In this document: one piece after another, positions 11,150 to 22,899 of the stretch
Layout: the number at the start of each line of letters is the position of its first letter
Numbering within the stretch: the stretch's first letter is position 1
Assembly (NCBI GenBank): GCA_964036315.1
Contig: OZ038488.1
Span: forward strand, 67,968,342 to 68,032,341
Length of the DNA: 64,000 nt
Reading direction: 5' to 3'
From: Acanthosepion esculentum
Taxonomy: Eukaryota; Mollusca; Cephalopoda; Sepiida; Sepiidae
The notes under the pieces: model-generated
Database searches by the model: none
Told to the model about the DNA's origin: nothing
What the model saw: the letters and a program-made list of their open reading frames with translations, nothing else
Position numbers and translations under genes: made by a program

Positions 11150-11478
11150 AGAGAACATTAGAGCACCACTCCCAAGAGCACGCAGCAGAATGAGCCCAGG
11201 GATAGGACAAGAACAGTGCGGGTTTGTTAAAGACATCAGGAATAGGCAGCTGGCGTTTCTGGGACACGCAATGAGGAAGAAGAGCCTGGAGAATGTGATA
11301 CTCACAGGTCGAATAGAGGAAAAGAGAGACAAGGAAAAACAACGCATGACATACCTGGCGGGCTTAAGCAGAACGTGGTCGGGGGGGGCAGATGGAAGGA
11401 ACTTGCTGAGAGCTGCAAGGGATAGAGGGAAGTGGAGAGCCATGATCGCCTCCGCCCTGAAAGGACACGGCACATAAA
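11150..11478 (+). pseudogene. Family E LINE, internally deleted
   Basis: The open frame joins GIGQEQCGFVKD, from the upstream part of the reverse transcriptase, directly to the C-terminal region: RQLAFLGHAMRKKSLENVIL, then RMTYLAGLSR and LLRAARDRGKWRAMIASALK, ending GHGT-stop. Other copies here (55.1-56.3 kb) show that the polymerase core normally lies between these parts, so about 200 codons are missing. The frame stays open across the junction. Confidence 0.7.
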
Positions 11479-11764
11479 AAGAAAAAAGTTCTATATCTAT
11501 GTAATTTGATATCAAACGTCGAAGCTCGTTGTCAGCTGCAAATTTGTCTTAAATCTTCGTGCCTTTCCAAAATTGTAATGGTAGTGGTAAAGGCGAGATT
11601 AGCCGTTTCCTTATGAGGAAACATTCGGCATTTTTCAAGGAAATAAACCTCTCAATTCCACTGTTATCGTTCTTCATAGTATTTTTCTTAAGCTTTACTA
11701 TTGCTGATTCAAATTCTGGCTTTGTTTTATTTACTTTCGCATTAACGTTTTTTTTGAAAGCAAG

Positions 11765-11930
11765 AATGCATCTTTCTTCCCCCCAGCTATGGGTTAAATA
11801 AGAGGATAGACCGAGCTCGCTTACCTTAAGTGGCAAACAATTTAAGAGAAGGAAATCTCTGAATTCAAAATCGTGGACAAGCTACTCCACTATATTTCCA
11901 AATAATGTATGGTAATTCACGGATAATGAA
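11765..11930 (+). repeat. SINE 3' tail fragment
   Basis: ccccccagctatgggttaaa and the following 140 bp resemble the tails of the SINEs at 7.2 and 47.4 kb (aaatctctgaattcaaaa). No head present. Confidence 0.4.
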
Positions 11931-12740
11931 GAAATAATTCTGTGTAGTGTCTTGATAGCCTACATTCTGAACATGCCATACTTTTAAAAAAATACTAAGT
12001 AAAAATTCCGTTTGGGTGGGTGAGGATCATATTTTTATTCACTATGAGTGTGTACTTCGTGGTTTATCAATTAGTTGCATTATTTTGGGTTCTGAGAACG
12101 CTCAAAACGTATGCCCATATAATTCATTGCTAACTGCTTCTTCACTTCACGCCATTCTGGCCTGTGAAAGATTTCACACGAACACTCTAATTTCGGTTAG
12201 CAGGTAAAATCTGTATGCGTGTGGTGCGGATGTTATTTTAGTGAGGAAACTGCATGATAATGGATGCGTGGTTGTTTCGCACGTACACCGGGCATTCCTG
12301 GCCTGAAGGAGGCTTACTTCGCGCAATAGTCACTTAATAGCGACATCCTGCGAATACGCGTGTACCCATCTTTTATATTTGTACATCTGCAGTATAAAAA
12401 AGCCTCATTTTTGACAGCTGGGTAACATGTGTCGGTAAAAATGCCTCCAACATTGTAATATGTTAATTTTATTGTAATAACCGTTGTGTTATTCATGACA
12501 AGAATGACTAAAGAAAATTCTGATATAAAACCTATACGTACCCAATGTATATTTTTTGTCTTTGAAAAGACTTCCATATCGTTAATTTCCCTATTTTTCT
12601 CTTTATGCAATATTAGAATATTTTACATTGTTTCTTCATTACTCCAATGAAAGCTTATTGAGAAATAAGATCTCCAAACCTTATGATACACATTTTGTAC
12701 AAGTTAGAATAATAAAAATAATTTTTTTTTACTAATACAA
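11931..12740. other. No recognised feature
   Basis: The open stretches at 12016-12207 (+) and 12314-12610 (-) have no recognisable motif and no supporting context. Confidence 0.4.
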
Positions 12741-12741
12741 G

Positions 12742-13240
12742 ACCCAATAGCCCCTCAAGGTGGAGGCTTACTGTGTGGTGTTTATGAATGTAATAAAGAG
12801 CAAGAAGAGAAGTTCATGGGGCTATGCTAAGAAGATGACGGTTAACTCTAGTCTTGAGGAGGTCAAGATCGTAGTGGTCGAGAAAACTTTCTGTCGGGAT
12901 TGTTCTACAAAGCAACAGTTCTTGGGAAGAAGCTATCCCTTGTGTACGTGGCATGACAGTTCCCAGTTGTAATGGTTAGGGGTAGTGGGTCTAAGGAATG
13001 TAGATTTTCATAACACATGCTATGGAAATAGTGATAGAGCGGTGAGAGGCTCGTAGCATTTCGTTTGTGGGAAAAGGGGTTCTATGGTGGAAAATAATTC
13101 ATTATGCACAAAGCCGCATGGATGCTTTTGAACTCTGCCATGACAGGCAAGTGAAGATTTTTGGTCTGATCTGGTTTTTGTAAAGATAGAGAATGGTAGA
13201 AAGAGTCTGCTACTTACTGTAGCCGTAAAGGAACCGGAAC
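12742..13240 (-). pseudogene. Family K LINE fragment, copy 1
   Basis: Closely matches 13622-14200 at the nucleotide level (ccctcaaggtggaggcttac, gtaataaagagcaagaag, gagcggtgagaggctcg). Both are minus-strand copies of the C-terminal and 3' region of a non-LTR element distinct from family J. Coding sense is badly decayed. Confidence 0.55.
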
Positions 13241-13621
13241 ATTTTTTTCCAGTATCTTTAGCGAGTTATCGTTTATATTTTCTCAATCAATGCCCAAAGC
13301 AAGGAGCTTCATTGAAGGTGAAATGATTCATCGTGACAGATGTAAATTCAGTGTCTGCTTGGGGATGATGAAACCTTGCTCGCTTGTTTTTTGCACGTAC
13401 TGAAACTTACAAGTTAGGTCTAACAGCTCAATGATGGAAGACTAAGTTAGAGTAGAGATCCGGTTTCAGGCTCTGATCAACTTGGATTTTGGTTCTTAAC
13501 CCATAATCTACGGTATCAATTTGAGAATATTCTTAGGCATTTTGTCAATAAACAGTAGAAGTGGATAGGCCAAATGAGAGAGAGTCTAGGGATGCCTGCA
13601 TTGATGTCATTGGCTTCCGAA
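13241..13621. other. No recognised feature
   Basis: Spacer between the two family K copies. No repeat placed. Confidence 0.35.
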
Positions 13622-14200
13622 GACTCTCAATAGTCCCTCAAGGTGGAAGCTTACTGTGTGGTGTTTATGAGCGTAATAAAGAGCAAGAAGTGAGAGTTCA
13701 TGGGGCTATACAAAAACAAAAAAAAGATAACGGCTAACTCTAGACTTGAAGAGGTCAAGAGTGTAGGGGTTTGGGAAAACATCCTGCCGGCAATCTGTTC
13801 CGCCAAAGCAGAAGTTTAGGGGAAAAAGCAGCCCGAAAGGAACTTATAGGAATACGAAGGGAATGGAGATGATTCACCTTTGTGTACGTTTCATGGCGGA
13901 TCCTAGTTGTAAAAGTTTGGGGCGATGGGACTAAGGAATGTAGCTCGCCAGAACACATGGCATGGAAATAACGATAGAGCGGCTCGCAAGGTTTCGTCTG
14001 TGGGAATGGGATTGCAGGGTGGAAATAATTCATCACCTACAAGGCCGCGTGAACGCTTTTGAACTCTATCAAGACAGTGAGAACTGGGTAGCCCAGCCCT
14101 TATATAGCAGCAATAGTCCATTTTTTTTTGTCTCATCTGGCTCTTGTAAAGACAGATTATAGCATGGGGGTCAGTTACTTACTGGAGCCATAAAATGAAC
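13622..14200 (-). pseudogene. Family K LINE fragment, copy 2
   Basis: Minus-strand frames show WAGLPSSHCLDRVQKRSRGL followed by GDELF, then YRYFHAMCSGELHSLVP, TFTTRIRHETYT, NHLHSLRIP, LLLWRNRLPAGCFPK. This is the C-terminal region after the RT domain of a jockey-like LINE. There are several frameshifts. It is a second copy of the sequence at 12.74-13.24 kb. Confidence 0.6.
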
Positions 14201-14479
14201 CAACGATTTTCCTACTACCTTTGCGTGAACTTAAGCAGTATATTTAGCAATAGATCAGATATATTAGTGCCACTTGAGGTCTGCGGAGAACATGAGTCCC
14301 AATTGACTTTCAAGAGAACCCCCCCCTCCCGAGATTACATCCATCTATCATGATAGAGTAAAGTTCAGGGTGTGTAGTACGTTTATTCCTCTTTAAAATT
14401 AAGAATGTTGATTGTTAAGAAAAGTCTCCTGTCATCTAAAACAAGTTTCGGGCTAGACAGAATGATGAAACTTGTATCA

Positions 14480-15235
14480 AAATTAAGTTGCGTTTTTAAT
14501 CATTTCACCCCAAGCAAAGCAGTAAAGCCACTAAGGCACAAAGGGATTATTGAGTGTTTAAGAATACGAAAAAAGAGAAACGTTATTAAGGAGTGAATAG
14601 ATAACGATTGCCATTGCATTTACATTTTTGAAGATCGAAATTGGTTGGAAAGCAGGGAGCCAGAAGAGAGTTTCACGAGCGAGAACTGCGAGAGAAAAAA
14701 CTGTTAGCATAGAACTTACGGTTGCATCTAACTAATTTCACTGAGACTTTGTTTCCAATCTTATACAGCGCTTAAATTCATAAAATCTAGTTACCATAGT
14801 GGAAATTTCCTCAGAACAATTACCATGAAAGTATTTATAGAAACACAGAGAAGCTACATTACGGCGGTAGGAAAGTAACTGAAGCTGAGATACCAGGTCA
14901 AGACCAATAATATTGCGCATTCTTCTTTGGATTTTATCAAGAATCTCTAAGTATATAGCACCGAACCATATGTGCCAGCAATATACAAAGCATAGACGAA
15001 TATTATAAATGTGTAAGGTAGATTCTGGAGAGAAAGATTGTCCTGCACGACACTGTGAACCAACGTTCTTAGCAACAGACCTAGCAGTTGATTCAATAAA
15101 ATATTTCCACTTAACGTCAGCAGAGAATGTTAGCTCGAGAGGCGCAACTCTCCTGAAGGTTAGCATCAGTCATGTTGATGGAAGGCAGAAAGGGATCTCT
15201 CTCAGATGATTAATAGAGAGTAGATTCGTTTTGGA
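14480..15235 (-). pseudogene. Family J LINE, C-terminal part
   Basis: The 142-residue minus-strand frame gives LELTFSADVKWKYFIEST, then YLEILDKIQRRMRNIIGLDL, RRNVASLCFYKYFHGNCSEE and FKRCIRLETKSQ. The remainder continues in other frames to the 3' end, which carries the conserved caccccaagcaaagcag on the plus strand at about 14507. No RT core. Confidence 0.75.
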
Positions 15236-15280
15236 ACGTTGTTTCTCTTCAAAAGTATTTTTTAAATGAAGTTTCACATT

Positions 15281-15604
15281 CTGTCTATATTTCTGAGATG
15301 AGGTACTATGTAGACTATTTACATTGCTCATCCTCGTTGTTGCCATATTATCACAACGCTCCGGCCTTCTTCAGGTGGTTGGAATGTCGAACTGAACGCT
15401 TTATTTCGCTCGCTGAGGTAGACTGTTCTAGTTCCACGTGCCATGTCTAATGGATGTCAGTTATCAGTTATCTCCTGTTAATTCCCGTCTCCAAGTCCTC
15501 CACCGCCTTAACCAGGTATTGAACTCACACTCTTTGGGTCATGTCACTGGATCTAACTAACGCCTTTATCCACTGTCTCCTTGAGGACACATGGCACAGC
15601 GGAT
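15281..15604 (-). repeat. Composite foldback SINE, copy 1
   Basis: Begins ctgtctatatttctgagatg, runs through the reversed tail (caacgctccggccttcttca) and body, then the reversed tRNA-like B box (ggtattgaactcacac) and A box (cgcctttatccactg), and ends with a second, plus-sense ggacacatggcacagcgg. The other copies are at 24.2, 37.6 and 41.8 kb. Confidence 0.65.
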
Positions 15605-15690
15605 AAAGAAAAAAATACCAGCAATATATTTTTGAAGGAAAAAAATTATTAACAGGAATACATTATTACCAGCAATTCAGCGTCACTGAA
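15605..15690 (+). repeat. Family A minisatellite fragment
   Basis: Three imperfect attaccagcaata-type units, without family A head or end. Confidence 0.5.
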
Positions 15691-16167
15691 TGTTCCAACA
15701 TGACAATGACCCGAAACACACAGCACGGATTGTTACAAAATACTGACAGCAAAATTAAGGTATTGGCGTACCCCGCACAAAGTCCTGACCTAAACCCCAT
15801 TGAAGTGTATTTGAAGAAAAAAGTAACGTCTTTCGAATTTGGAAGCTGTTGCCAAAGAATGGAACAAAATACCTATTATTGTATGGAACTATCAAAAAAG
15901 CTTAAACGCTTCAAGAATAAAAGTTGCACAATTGGTTATTGAGGCAAGAGGGATAATAATTTTGTCCTATGTTAAATGTTTTGTGTTTTTTTTATTATTG
16001 TTTTCAATTAAATTAAACATTTTATTGTCGGTATCGCTGCACATTCTTTCAAATCCATTATTTTATCATTTGTGAAAAAATGCATATGGAGTTTCCATAA
16101 AAATTTGAGATATTACAGCTGTTTTTATAATTATGGATGGTGGGAGGGATAATTCTGTCTGCAACTG
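15691..16167 (+). pseudogene. Tc1-like transposon, 3' half
   Basis: Frames give QHDNDPKHTARIVT, with the second catalytic Asp of Tc1 transposases, then YPAQSPDLNPIE with the catalytic Glu, and a decayed C terminus. The right end is ctgtctgcaactg at 16155-16167, followed by TA. The 5' half is missing, replaced by family A repeat. This is a different subfamily from the 9.8-kb element, since the terminal repeat differs. Confidence 0.75.
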
Positions 16168-16700
16168 TACGTCTCTTACAATCTTTCATAATAACTTTGC
16201 ACACATGGACGTTCTATATTCTAACACTTTCGTCCCAGCCCCTCAACCCCCGACGTCTTACTCTCTGGGTTGAGGTGTCTACTCGGTCTTAACCGAACTT
16301 AAGGGAGTGACCGTAGGTCCCCTCAGGATCCGTAGATCATTCGACTGGCCCACTGGTTTAATCTTGCTTCCTGTCCACGTTGTGTTTGGTTTGATCCAGA
16401 AAGCAGAAGTGATGTTCATCCATTCACGGTCGACACGGCTGGAGAGTCTGTGCTAAGAAATTTAGAATGCACCAAAATATATATATATATCTGGAGAAAG
16501 CCGGGCAAACAACTATTCAATGGTTGAATTGTTAATGTCTTTTATATAGCAGAAAATAATAGTATAGAAAAGAAACGGGTTACAGAAAAGAAAATAATTG
16601 ACGTAAAAACTCATACACTGGATTCTAGACAGAGAGAGAGTGGGTTGTGATTAGCTTGTTGTGAAATCGTCTCGGAACGATATACGACTCTTGCGATGGA
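16168..16700. other. No recognised feature
   Basis: A somewhat GC-richer patch (about 16220-16470) with no ORF or repeat I recognise, and a short (AT)n at about 16485. Confidence 0.35.
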
Positions 16701-16844
16701 AAGATAAAGATTTCTGTGCGCGGCTTCAAGTTTATAGTTGCGTTCCTCTTTGGCGGTAGTAACAGTAGTAGTAATCTTCGTGGTAGCAGAAGCATCGGTA
16801 CTTATATTAACAGTACATGTTAGCGGGGGTTTTGTTCCTATCCC

Positions 16845-16852
16845 TGACGTCA
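16845..16852. promoter_or_regulatory. CRE-like palindrome TGACGTCA
   Basis: A perfect consensus cAMP-response element followed by cttcc, conserved in both copies of the duplication. Confidence 0.4.
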
Positions 16853-17066
16853 CTTCCAGTCTCCGATATCTCTCCACCCAGCTCGACTGCACTCGACGAC
16901 AGACGAGTCCCAAAACAACCTTTTGATTATTGTAGCTTGTACGATGTTTCCGTTTCCAGTGGTAGTAATAATAGTAGCAATAGCAATCTTAGATTGTTGG
17001 AGGAGTAATTCGCTTCTTCGTACTTATATCAATAAAATATGTTAGCGGGCGTTGGGTTCCAATCTC

Positions 17067-17074
17067 TGACGTCA
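17067..17074. promoter_or_regulatory. CRE-like palindrome TGACGTCA, second copy
   Basis: Same site, 222 bp downstream of the first, in the same flanking context. Confidence 0.4.
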
Positions 17075-17431
17075 CTTCCAGTCTCCGACCTCTCTCTACC
17101 CAGCTCGACGGCAGACGAGCCAACCACTCTGTCAACAGATTTCTGTGCGCGTTTATATAGATAAACCTGGATGATCATAAATCGACCCTTAGCCCTCACG
17201 CGATTATCACGAGTGCTGCCTTCAACCCACAATCATGTAAATTTCAAAGTTCCTCATAGCCTTAGTAAGCTCTATTTCAAATTTTAACCGACAAAAATTA
17301 TCTCGATCATCTTCTATTGTCTTCCTAATGACCCAATTACAAATGTGCCTGATCAGATTCCCATCTGTAAAAAAAAATTGTTCTGATCTAATTTCGCTGT
17401 TCAAATCTACTCCAATTTCAATGAAAAAAAA

Positions 17432-17459
17432 TATGTGTGTGTGTGTGTGTTTGTGTGTG
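17432..17459. repeat. (GT)n microsatellite
   Basis: Short GT run with one T interruption. Confidence 0.85.
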
Positions 17460-17589
17460 GTTCCCAAACTCTCTCTGTTACACTATACACACTTTCATTC
17501 AACATTTTGTATTCTTTCTATTGAGTTTGCTGAAATATTCTTCTTGTTAATTGTACGTAATTGTTTGTATAATCATTCTTACTGCCTTG

Positions 17590-17780
17590 TTTGAGGAAAC
17601 TATGCTACGTACATTGTAGCAAACCATCCACCTTCCCTTCGAATTCCATTGGCGAGATGAAAGTTCCGCTTCTTCCCACAAACCGCTGCTTTGTGGAACC
17701 GACTCTCAAGAGGATACTCACCCCACACAGACGGTCGCTACAATCTTAACGGTTAACCTCAGACTTCCCCATAAATCCGC
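17590..17780 (+). pseudogene. Family K LINE, extreme C terminus
   Basis: One plus frame reads KFRFFPQTAALWNRLSRG followed by YSPHTDGRYNLN, the LWN-type C-terminal motif also present in the family K copy at 13.8 kb. Confidence 0.6.
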
Positions 17781-18589
17781 GTAATTTGTGCCTCTTATTC
17801 TGCAAGTTTCTACCTCGAGTGGCTTTCGGGCTTTGTACAGGTGGGACAACATTTTAAAAACAAAACAAAAAAAAAGCAAACTCCGATGCGTCTGCATACG
17901 ATGATATCAATGATCCTATCTGAAAATATTCGTCAACAAATTGGAACATGCCTAAAAATTTTCTGACTGTTTGGGGTGGAAACAATTTGGCTTTGTTAAC
18001 GAAGCAAATTTATCCTCCCTCGCAATTACTTTATCTGACAGACATCATCTTTCCCCATTCCCCACCTTTTAACATAAATCCTCGGGTAGATTTTTTTTGA
18101 TGATAATTAAGTATATTATTATTACTTTTTTTTTTTTTTTTTTACTTCAGATTGCCGTCAATTTTGCTTAGATATAAATAGAATTTAAAAATCGTATATT
18201 TAGGCAGCAGCCCTTCATTTCGACATGTTTTATTCAATAGAACGGACAAGGAGTGTCTGTTGAGCCTTTTTGTGAGTTTCTTCTGGTATCGAATAAGTCG
18301 TTGTTTAATGTTGACTGAAATCTTGTGATGTTCTGAATAGGTCGATTTGTTTGTCTCGAAAAATATATTTTCCCTTCCAATGCGTCATTCAAATGAACCA
18401 TTTGCGCATTGTAGTGTTCTCTTGTAAGAGGTTTCAGCAATTCGTAATAAAGGATTCTCTTTGAATGGTAATGACATAGGTGTTCCTGTTTAGCACAAGA
18501 ATGATCTTGAATTCGAACTTTAGATAAACTTCAAAAGAGAAACTATGATTTAGAATTGGAATGCGAGTAGTAATGGCATCTAACGTAAA

Positions 18590-18885
18590 GCCATCATAAA
18601 ATTATAAAATGTTGAATTGATAAATACTAAGCACTTTAAATACTTCGGTGTCTGGATAAGTTATAACAAATTACTTAGCACCGTAAGATGCTAAAAAAAA
18701 ATAACAATATTGATCTGAAAAATCAAGTCGTGTTCTTAAATAGCCTCCTCGTGTCTAGACGTTCATATGGATGTCATACATGGCACCCACCTCGTTCAGA
18801 AACACTGATCTTTAATGTTGCGGGACTCACCTCTTTTGTTGCGAGGAGTAGACGTCTTTCGGTAAATATTTAATAGCTCCTGCAA
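18590..18885 (+). pseudogene. Family H LINE reverse-transcriptase fragment
   Basis: FKYFGVWISYNK (about 18636-18671) is the conserved segment that follows the YADD box in many LINE polymerases. Then comes LKNQVVFLNSLLVSRRSYGC (ending HTWHP), the thumb-region motif. A related piece is at 57.5 kb. Frames are broken between the two motifs. Confidence 0.6.
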
Positions 18886-19034
18886 CATTGCTCCCGCAAA
18901 CAATATTTGACGGGTAAAAAATAAAGAAAAACAAAACATGGAATTTAAAATAAACGACAATTAATATATATATTAAAACAAAATAAATTACATTAATGCG
19001 TAAACTGTTGAAAACAAAGGAAAAGACAAAAACT
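18886..19034. other. AT-rich spacer
   Basis: Nothing recognised. Confidence 0.4.
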
Positions 19035-19735
19035 TAGCTGCTGGGTGCTTCACAAAAAAAAACCCCAAAAAAACAGGAAATTTGGTACAGTTTAATTAAT
19101 TGTCGGATTTTTTGTTACAGTTATTTGAAACAAAAGCAAAGGATAGAAATTTAGTAGCTTAAAACAGAACAAAAATGTTATGTGGTGTCGAAACTCAAAA
19201 AGTTAATTTTTTTTATATGTCAGTTAATTGTTTTCATCATATTGTAGCGGACCGTGGGGGTGAAGATATATCAGAAGGGTAAAATTTCCTGCTGGCCGGT
19301 CCAGCTACATGAGAATGTCGGACATTAAGTCCAAAGAAGACAAACAAGACCGATATATATGGGTAAACAAATATGTATTAATAACGAGTTACACAAGGAC
19401 ATGAACAGTTACATAGAGTTTGTAAGGAGAAATTATGTGCGTGTGTTGTAGTGTTCGTACGTACGTGTATTGTTCTTAGCGCGTTCCCAGAATTTGGGAA
19501 ACGCTGTATCTATGAGAGGTCACGTATTGGTGTAAGTGGAAAAAGAACGATTTTTCCTCGTCTCCGTGCGAGGTAGCGGCCCAAGGCCCGAGTCGAAAAA
19601 GAGAGAGAGAAGGGTCAGCCAGTATTTATACTCGGGGAGAAAGACCCCTGTTGAAGGATTAAGGAAATTGAGAAGGAGCTAACTCCGACAATATATTAAA
19701 TCTAAAATTTCCTGTTTTTTGTGAGCACCCTGTTT
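19035..19735. mobile_element. Short TIR element (MITE) split by a solo LTR
   Basis: Left gggtgcttcac...aacaggaaattt (about 19044-19083) and right aaatttcctgttttttgtga plus gcaccctg (about 19708-19735) are inverted relatives. Without the LTR at 19243-19690 the element would be about 250 bp. Confidence 0.45.
19243..19690 (+). mobile_element. Solo LTR, copy 1
   Basis: 448 bp starting tgtagcggaccgtggggg and ending ctaactccgaca (TG...CA ends), flanked by the direct repeat atat at 19239-19242 and 19691-19694. Two further copies at 35.3 and 38.2 kb also have 4-bp target duplications. No internal retrotransposon sequence is present, so the three are solo LTRs left by recombination. A 4-bp duplication fits a Ty3/gypsy or BEL-type integrase; the internal part was not seen. 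Confidence 0.8.
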
Positions 19736-19925
19736 GAAGAATGTGGTTGTTTGTGTGTTTGATACACATGCGCGTGTATGTGCATGTGTTGCTGAGAAAG
19801 AGATAGAGAGAGTTCAGACAACAGCGAGCCAGGAAAAGGAACGAGCAACCGCGGGGGCATTATTACCTACGACTACTACATCCTGAAGCAAAAGAAACGA
19901 ATTTTTTTTAATATATATATTAAAA

Positions 19926-19974
<49 letters not shown>
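19926..19974. repeat. (CTAT)n microsatellite
   Basis: Uninterrupted tetranucleotide run. Confidence 0.9.
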
Positions 19975-20332
19975 AGTCGCCTAATAGACATTTAGCGTGA
20001 CCAAGTCGGGGTAACCTATAGTATGTAACCACTTTTTTCAGCTCAGTGGTTAAAACATAGCTTCGAACGAATAAATCCTACGAATCTTAAAGAAGACGAT
20101 CTATAATCAGACCCTGTAGACAGGCGCAACACAATCACAGAGAGACATTTTCTATCTGCATCTCCCTATATGACAGGTGACGAAATAACAAAAACAACAC
20201 CACATTATTTGAACATTTCCAACAGCAGCAACAACAATGACAAAAAGTGATAACATATGTAACGAGACGAAAAATAATTATATAATCAACTTTCCGTATT
20301 TCCAGAAACAAAAAAGTTTCTAGCTTAGTCTT

Positions 20333-20394
<62 letters not shown>
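20333..20394. repeat. (CTAT)n microsatellite
   Basis: A second long run of the same tetranucleotide, about 360 bp after the first. Confidence 0.9.
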
Positions 20395-20396
<2 letters not shown>

Positions 20397-20483
20397 AGTC
20401 TTTCTTTCTTTTCTATCGGGCGATCTTTCTTCGTTTTTCTCTCTAGCCATCTATCATTCTTCGTCTTACATTATCGTCTACGT

Positions 20484-20485
<2 letters not shown>

Positions 20486-20531
<46 letters not shown>
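20486..20531. repeat. (CT)n microsatellite
   Basis: Uninterrupted CT run. Confidence 0.9.
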
Positions 20532-20532
<1 letters not shown>

Positions 20533-20539
20533 GTTAATA

Positions 20540-21000
20540 CAAATATAAAATGTACCACTTAGCTGATGTTATTTTCAGCATCACGACTCTAAAATTTAGT
20601 AGACGGTCCCTCCAGCAATCAACCTGTCCACTCGTCAGGAGTTACCAGCAATTGACTGTTTATTTTCTCGCTTTTTGTCACTTTTATATCGAGATAAAAA
20701 ATAATTTTTGCACATTTCCATTGGTACAAGGTTGATTTTATTTTCTTCTTTCATTGCATGTGTGTGGACGGGCGCATGCGCCTGCCCAAGCGGATGTGCG
20801 CACGTGTAGAATGTCTTGGTTATTTCTCCTCTGTTGTTTCATGTCAATCTATCTTTGTTGTTATAGTCACACTATTTCAGCTATTGTACCTTTCGGGTTT
20901 ATTAATCTCCAAAACTCGTCATTATCCTTCTTCTGTAAGTGGATTTATTTATCTATAAACGTTATTTTGCCTGAATATCTTTAGGACCCCATTATTTGAC
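20540..21000. other. No recognised feature
   Basis: The small ORFs here are low-complexity and overlap each other. No repeat placed. Confidence 0.35.
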
Positions 21001-21009
21001 GCATTTTTT

Positions 21010-21330
21010 TTTTTGAGGTGGGAAGACAAGGCCCAAAACATTGGAAATGGATCTTAAACAGATATATGAATGGGCATATCTTGATCACCCTCCGTTCATG
21101 TTGACATCTTTGAGACGCCAAATAAGGAAAGAGGGCTTTGAGAATTTGACACTTACAGGACATACTGAAGACAAGAAAAACACCAATACAGCAAGTAATC
21201 TGCATAATGAGCTTGTGCCGATGGACAGCAGAACAGGAAGTACATAAGGATAAACAAAACATTTTGAAGGATGGGAAGTTGTGGAGATCCATTACCGCCC
21301 ACGCCCTGAAGGCACATATAAAAGAAACTT
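21010..21330 (+). pseudogene. Family E LINE, C-terminal fragment
   Basis: Plus frames give LRRQIRKEGFENLTLTGH, then MDSRTGST and KLWRSITAHALKAHIK, matching the C-terminal order of the other family E copies. Frame breaks near 21200 and 21240. Confidence 0.6.
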
Positions 21331-21384
21331 TATCTATGTTGTCACATTTAGGCTGTTGCACTCTTCAGGGTCACTTTCCCACCG

Positions 21385-21795
21385 ATGAGCATGGCTTCTT
21401 TTTGTCTTTTCTATAAATATTTTCATGGCAATTGTTCTAATGAGCTTTCCTCCTTGGTAACCACAACCGCGTGAATTTAAGCGTCGTACTAGATTGGCAA
21501 TTAGATCTCGTTGTTTAACTGTTGAAATAGGTAGATGCAATCTTAATTTCTATTCTAATATTTTTCTTTTCTCGCACTTCTTACCTGTGAAACTTTTTTC
21601 CAACTTCTTTGATTCCCTGTCACATACGATCTTCAAAAATTAAAATTAACACCAATCGCCATCTTTGGTCTTCTTGGAACCTGTTCTTTTATTGTCCTTT
21701 CTCTTCACTGATATTATCTCATTATCTTTCACTCTCAGTCGCCTCTCTACGTCTATGTGGCATTATCGCCCTTCTTGGGGTGAAATGATTAAAAG
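21385..21795 (+). pseudogene. Family J LINE, C-terminal and 3' part
   Basis: Starts at the ASLCLFYKYFHGNCSNEL region and runs through the conserved tail to the 3' end (ttcttggggtgaaatgatta). Fully frameshifted. Confidence 0.6.
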
Positions 21796-21984
21796 ACACA
21801 AAACATTACAGTAACAATGAAGAGTGTATCGACACCGAGGCTTCTGATAAAAAGCTATGGTGCCAACACAAACTAAAACGAGAAATGACATAATTGAAAT
21901 AAATCGAGTATGCATCGACCCAAAATGTTGTGATGTAAGCAACAATAATGTAAAACTGGAATGTAAGTAATAGTGAGACTTTAT

Positions 21985-22500
21985 GTCAAGTCACCCTACA
22001 AGTGCTATCTGACGCATAGTCGGGTCATCGGGGTCTAAACCGATTCCCCCACCAATGAGGAGAATGGTAAGGAGAATGGCTAGACACCCAGTAGGATTAA
22101 AAACCTGACCTGTCAAACGGCAGATGGACCTTCATGTAGCGTCAAAGGACATCTAGCACGATGTAGTAGACTGGGCTCCATAGCTATACTTGCAGATAGT
22201 GAAGTGATTACACGCCATCGCTAGGCGAAAGGCTTCCTAAAATGAAGTCAACGGCTAGATGGAATCAATGGCCACGTGTCCATGACCAAGGTGAGCCTTC
22301 AAATTGGAGGACATCGGCTGAGATTTGACCTGGAGAGGGACGAGCTTCATCGGGTCTACTTGCCCAGTACACGCTACGCATGAATGAATACCTATTCTGC
22401 TTTCAACCTCGATCTCTAGAGGGAACTGGTCAGTTCTCAACGGCGCAGCGACCCTACAGTCGGTCATAAAACTGATGATGATGAAGAAGAAGAATGAAGC
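21985..22500 (+). repeat. Unclassified element with (GAT)n(GAA)n tail
   Basis: A 500-bp GC-richer block ends in aaactgatgatgatgaagaa. A short-repeat 3' tail is typical of RTE-like LINEs or SINEs mobilised by them. No coding motif is readable. Confidence 0.35.
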
Positions 22501-22899
22501 GTATAGCCATACAGTGTGCTCTGATCAACATTAATAAGATGAAGTAAAACTTGCATTGAAATCACATTAATAATGACAAGTGTCTGTATGAAACGTTTTG
22601 TGAGAAAAAAAAACAATAAAATAAGACAATGTATCAATAATAATGATATTGTTTCGTTTGGGTTACCCCAACTTGGCTTTCCCAAGTTTGTTAAGGCGAC
22701 GTTAGGTGGCGTTCTTAAAGTGCTATAAAAACAAGAGACTTCCTGTCTTCATCCTCTTTTCTCCCGTTTTTCTTCTAGCATGCGGTAGAAGTAACGCCAG
22801 CACGGAACTTGGTCCCAGTTTGGGGATATCTCTCCCCTGAGTGACTGAACTTTTTCATAGACATACACACACGTGTATCACCCACATAATTCCTAAATT

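Larger units (their letters stand above)
16700..17230. repeat. Duplicated region with two TGACGTCA sites
   Basis: Sequence around 16797-16925 recurs 222 bp downstream at 17019-17140: acttatatyaa, atgttagcggg, tgacgtcacttccagtctcc, acccagctcga. gatttctgtgcgcg appears at about 16708 and again at about 17139. On the minus strand tctatataaac near 17155 resembles a TATA box. It may be the U3 region of an LTR or a promoter; neither can be shown. Confidence 0.5.

Noticed and set aside
10979..11515. 178-residue minus-strand ORF
   Set aside because: It is antisense to the family E LINE fragment, whose plus-strand reading has recognisable motifs.
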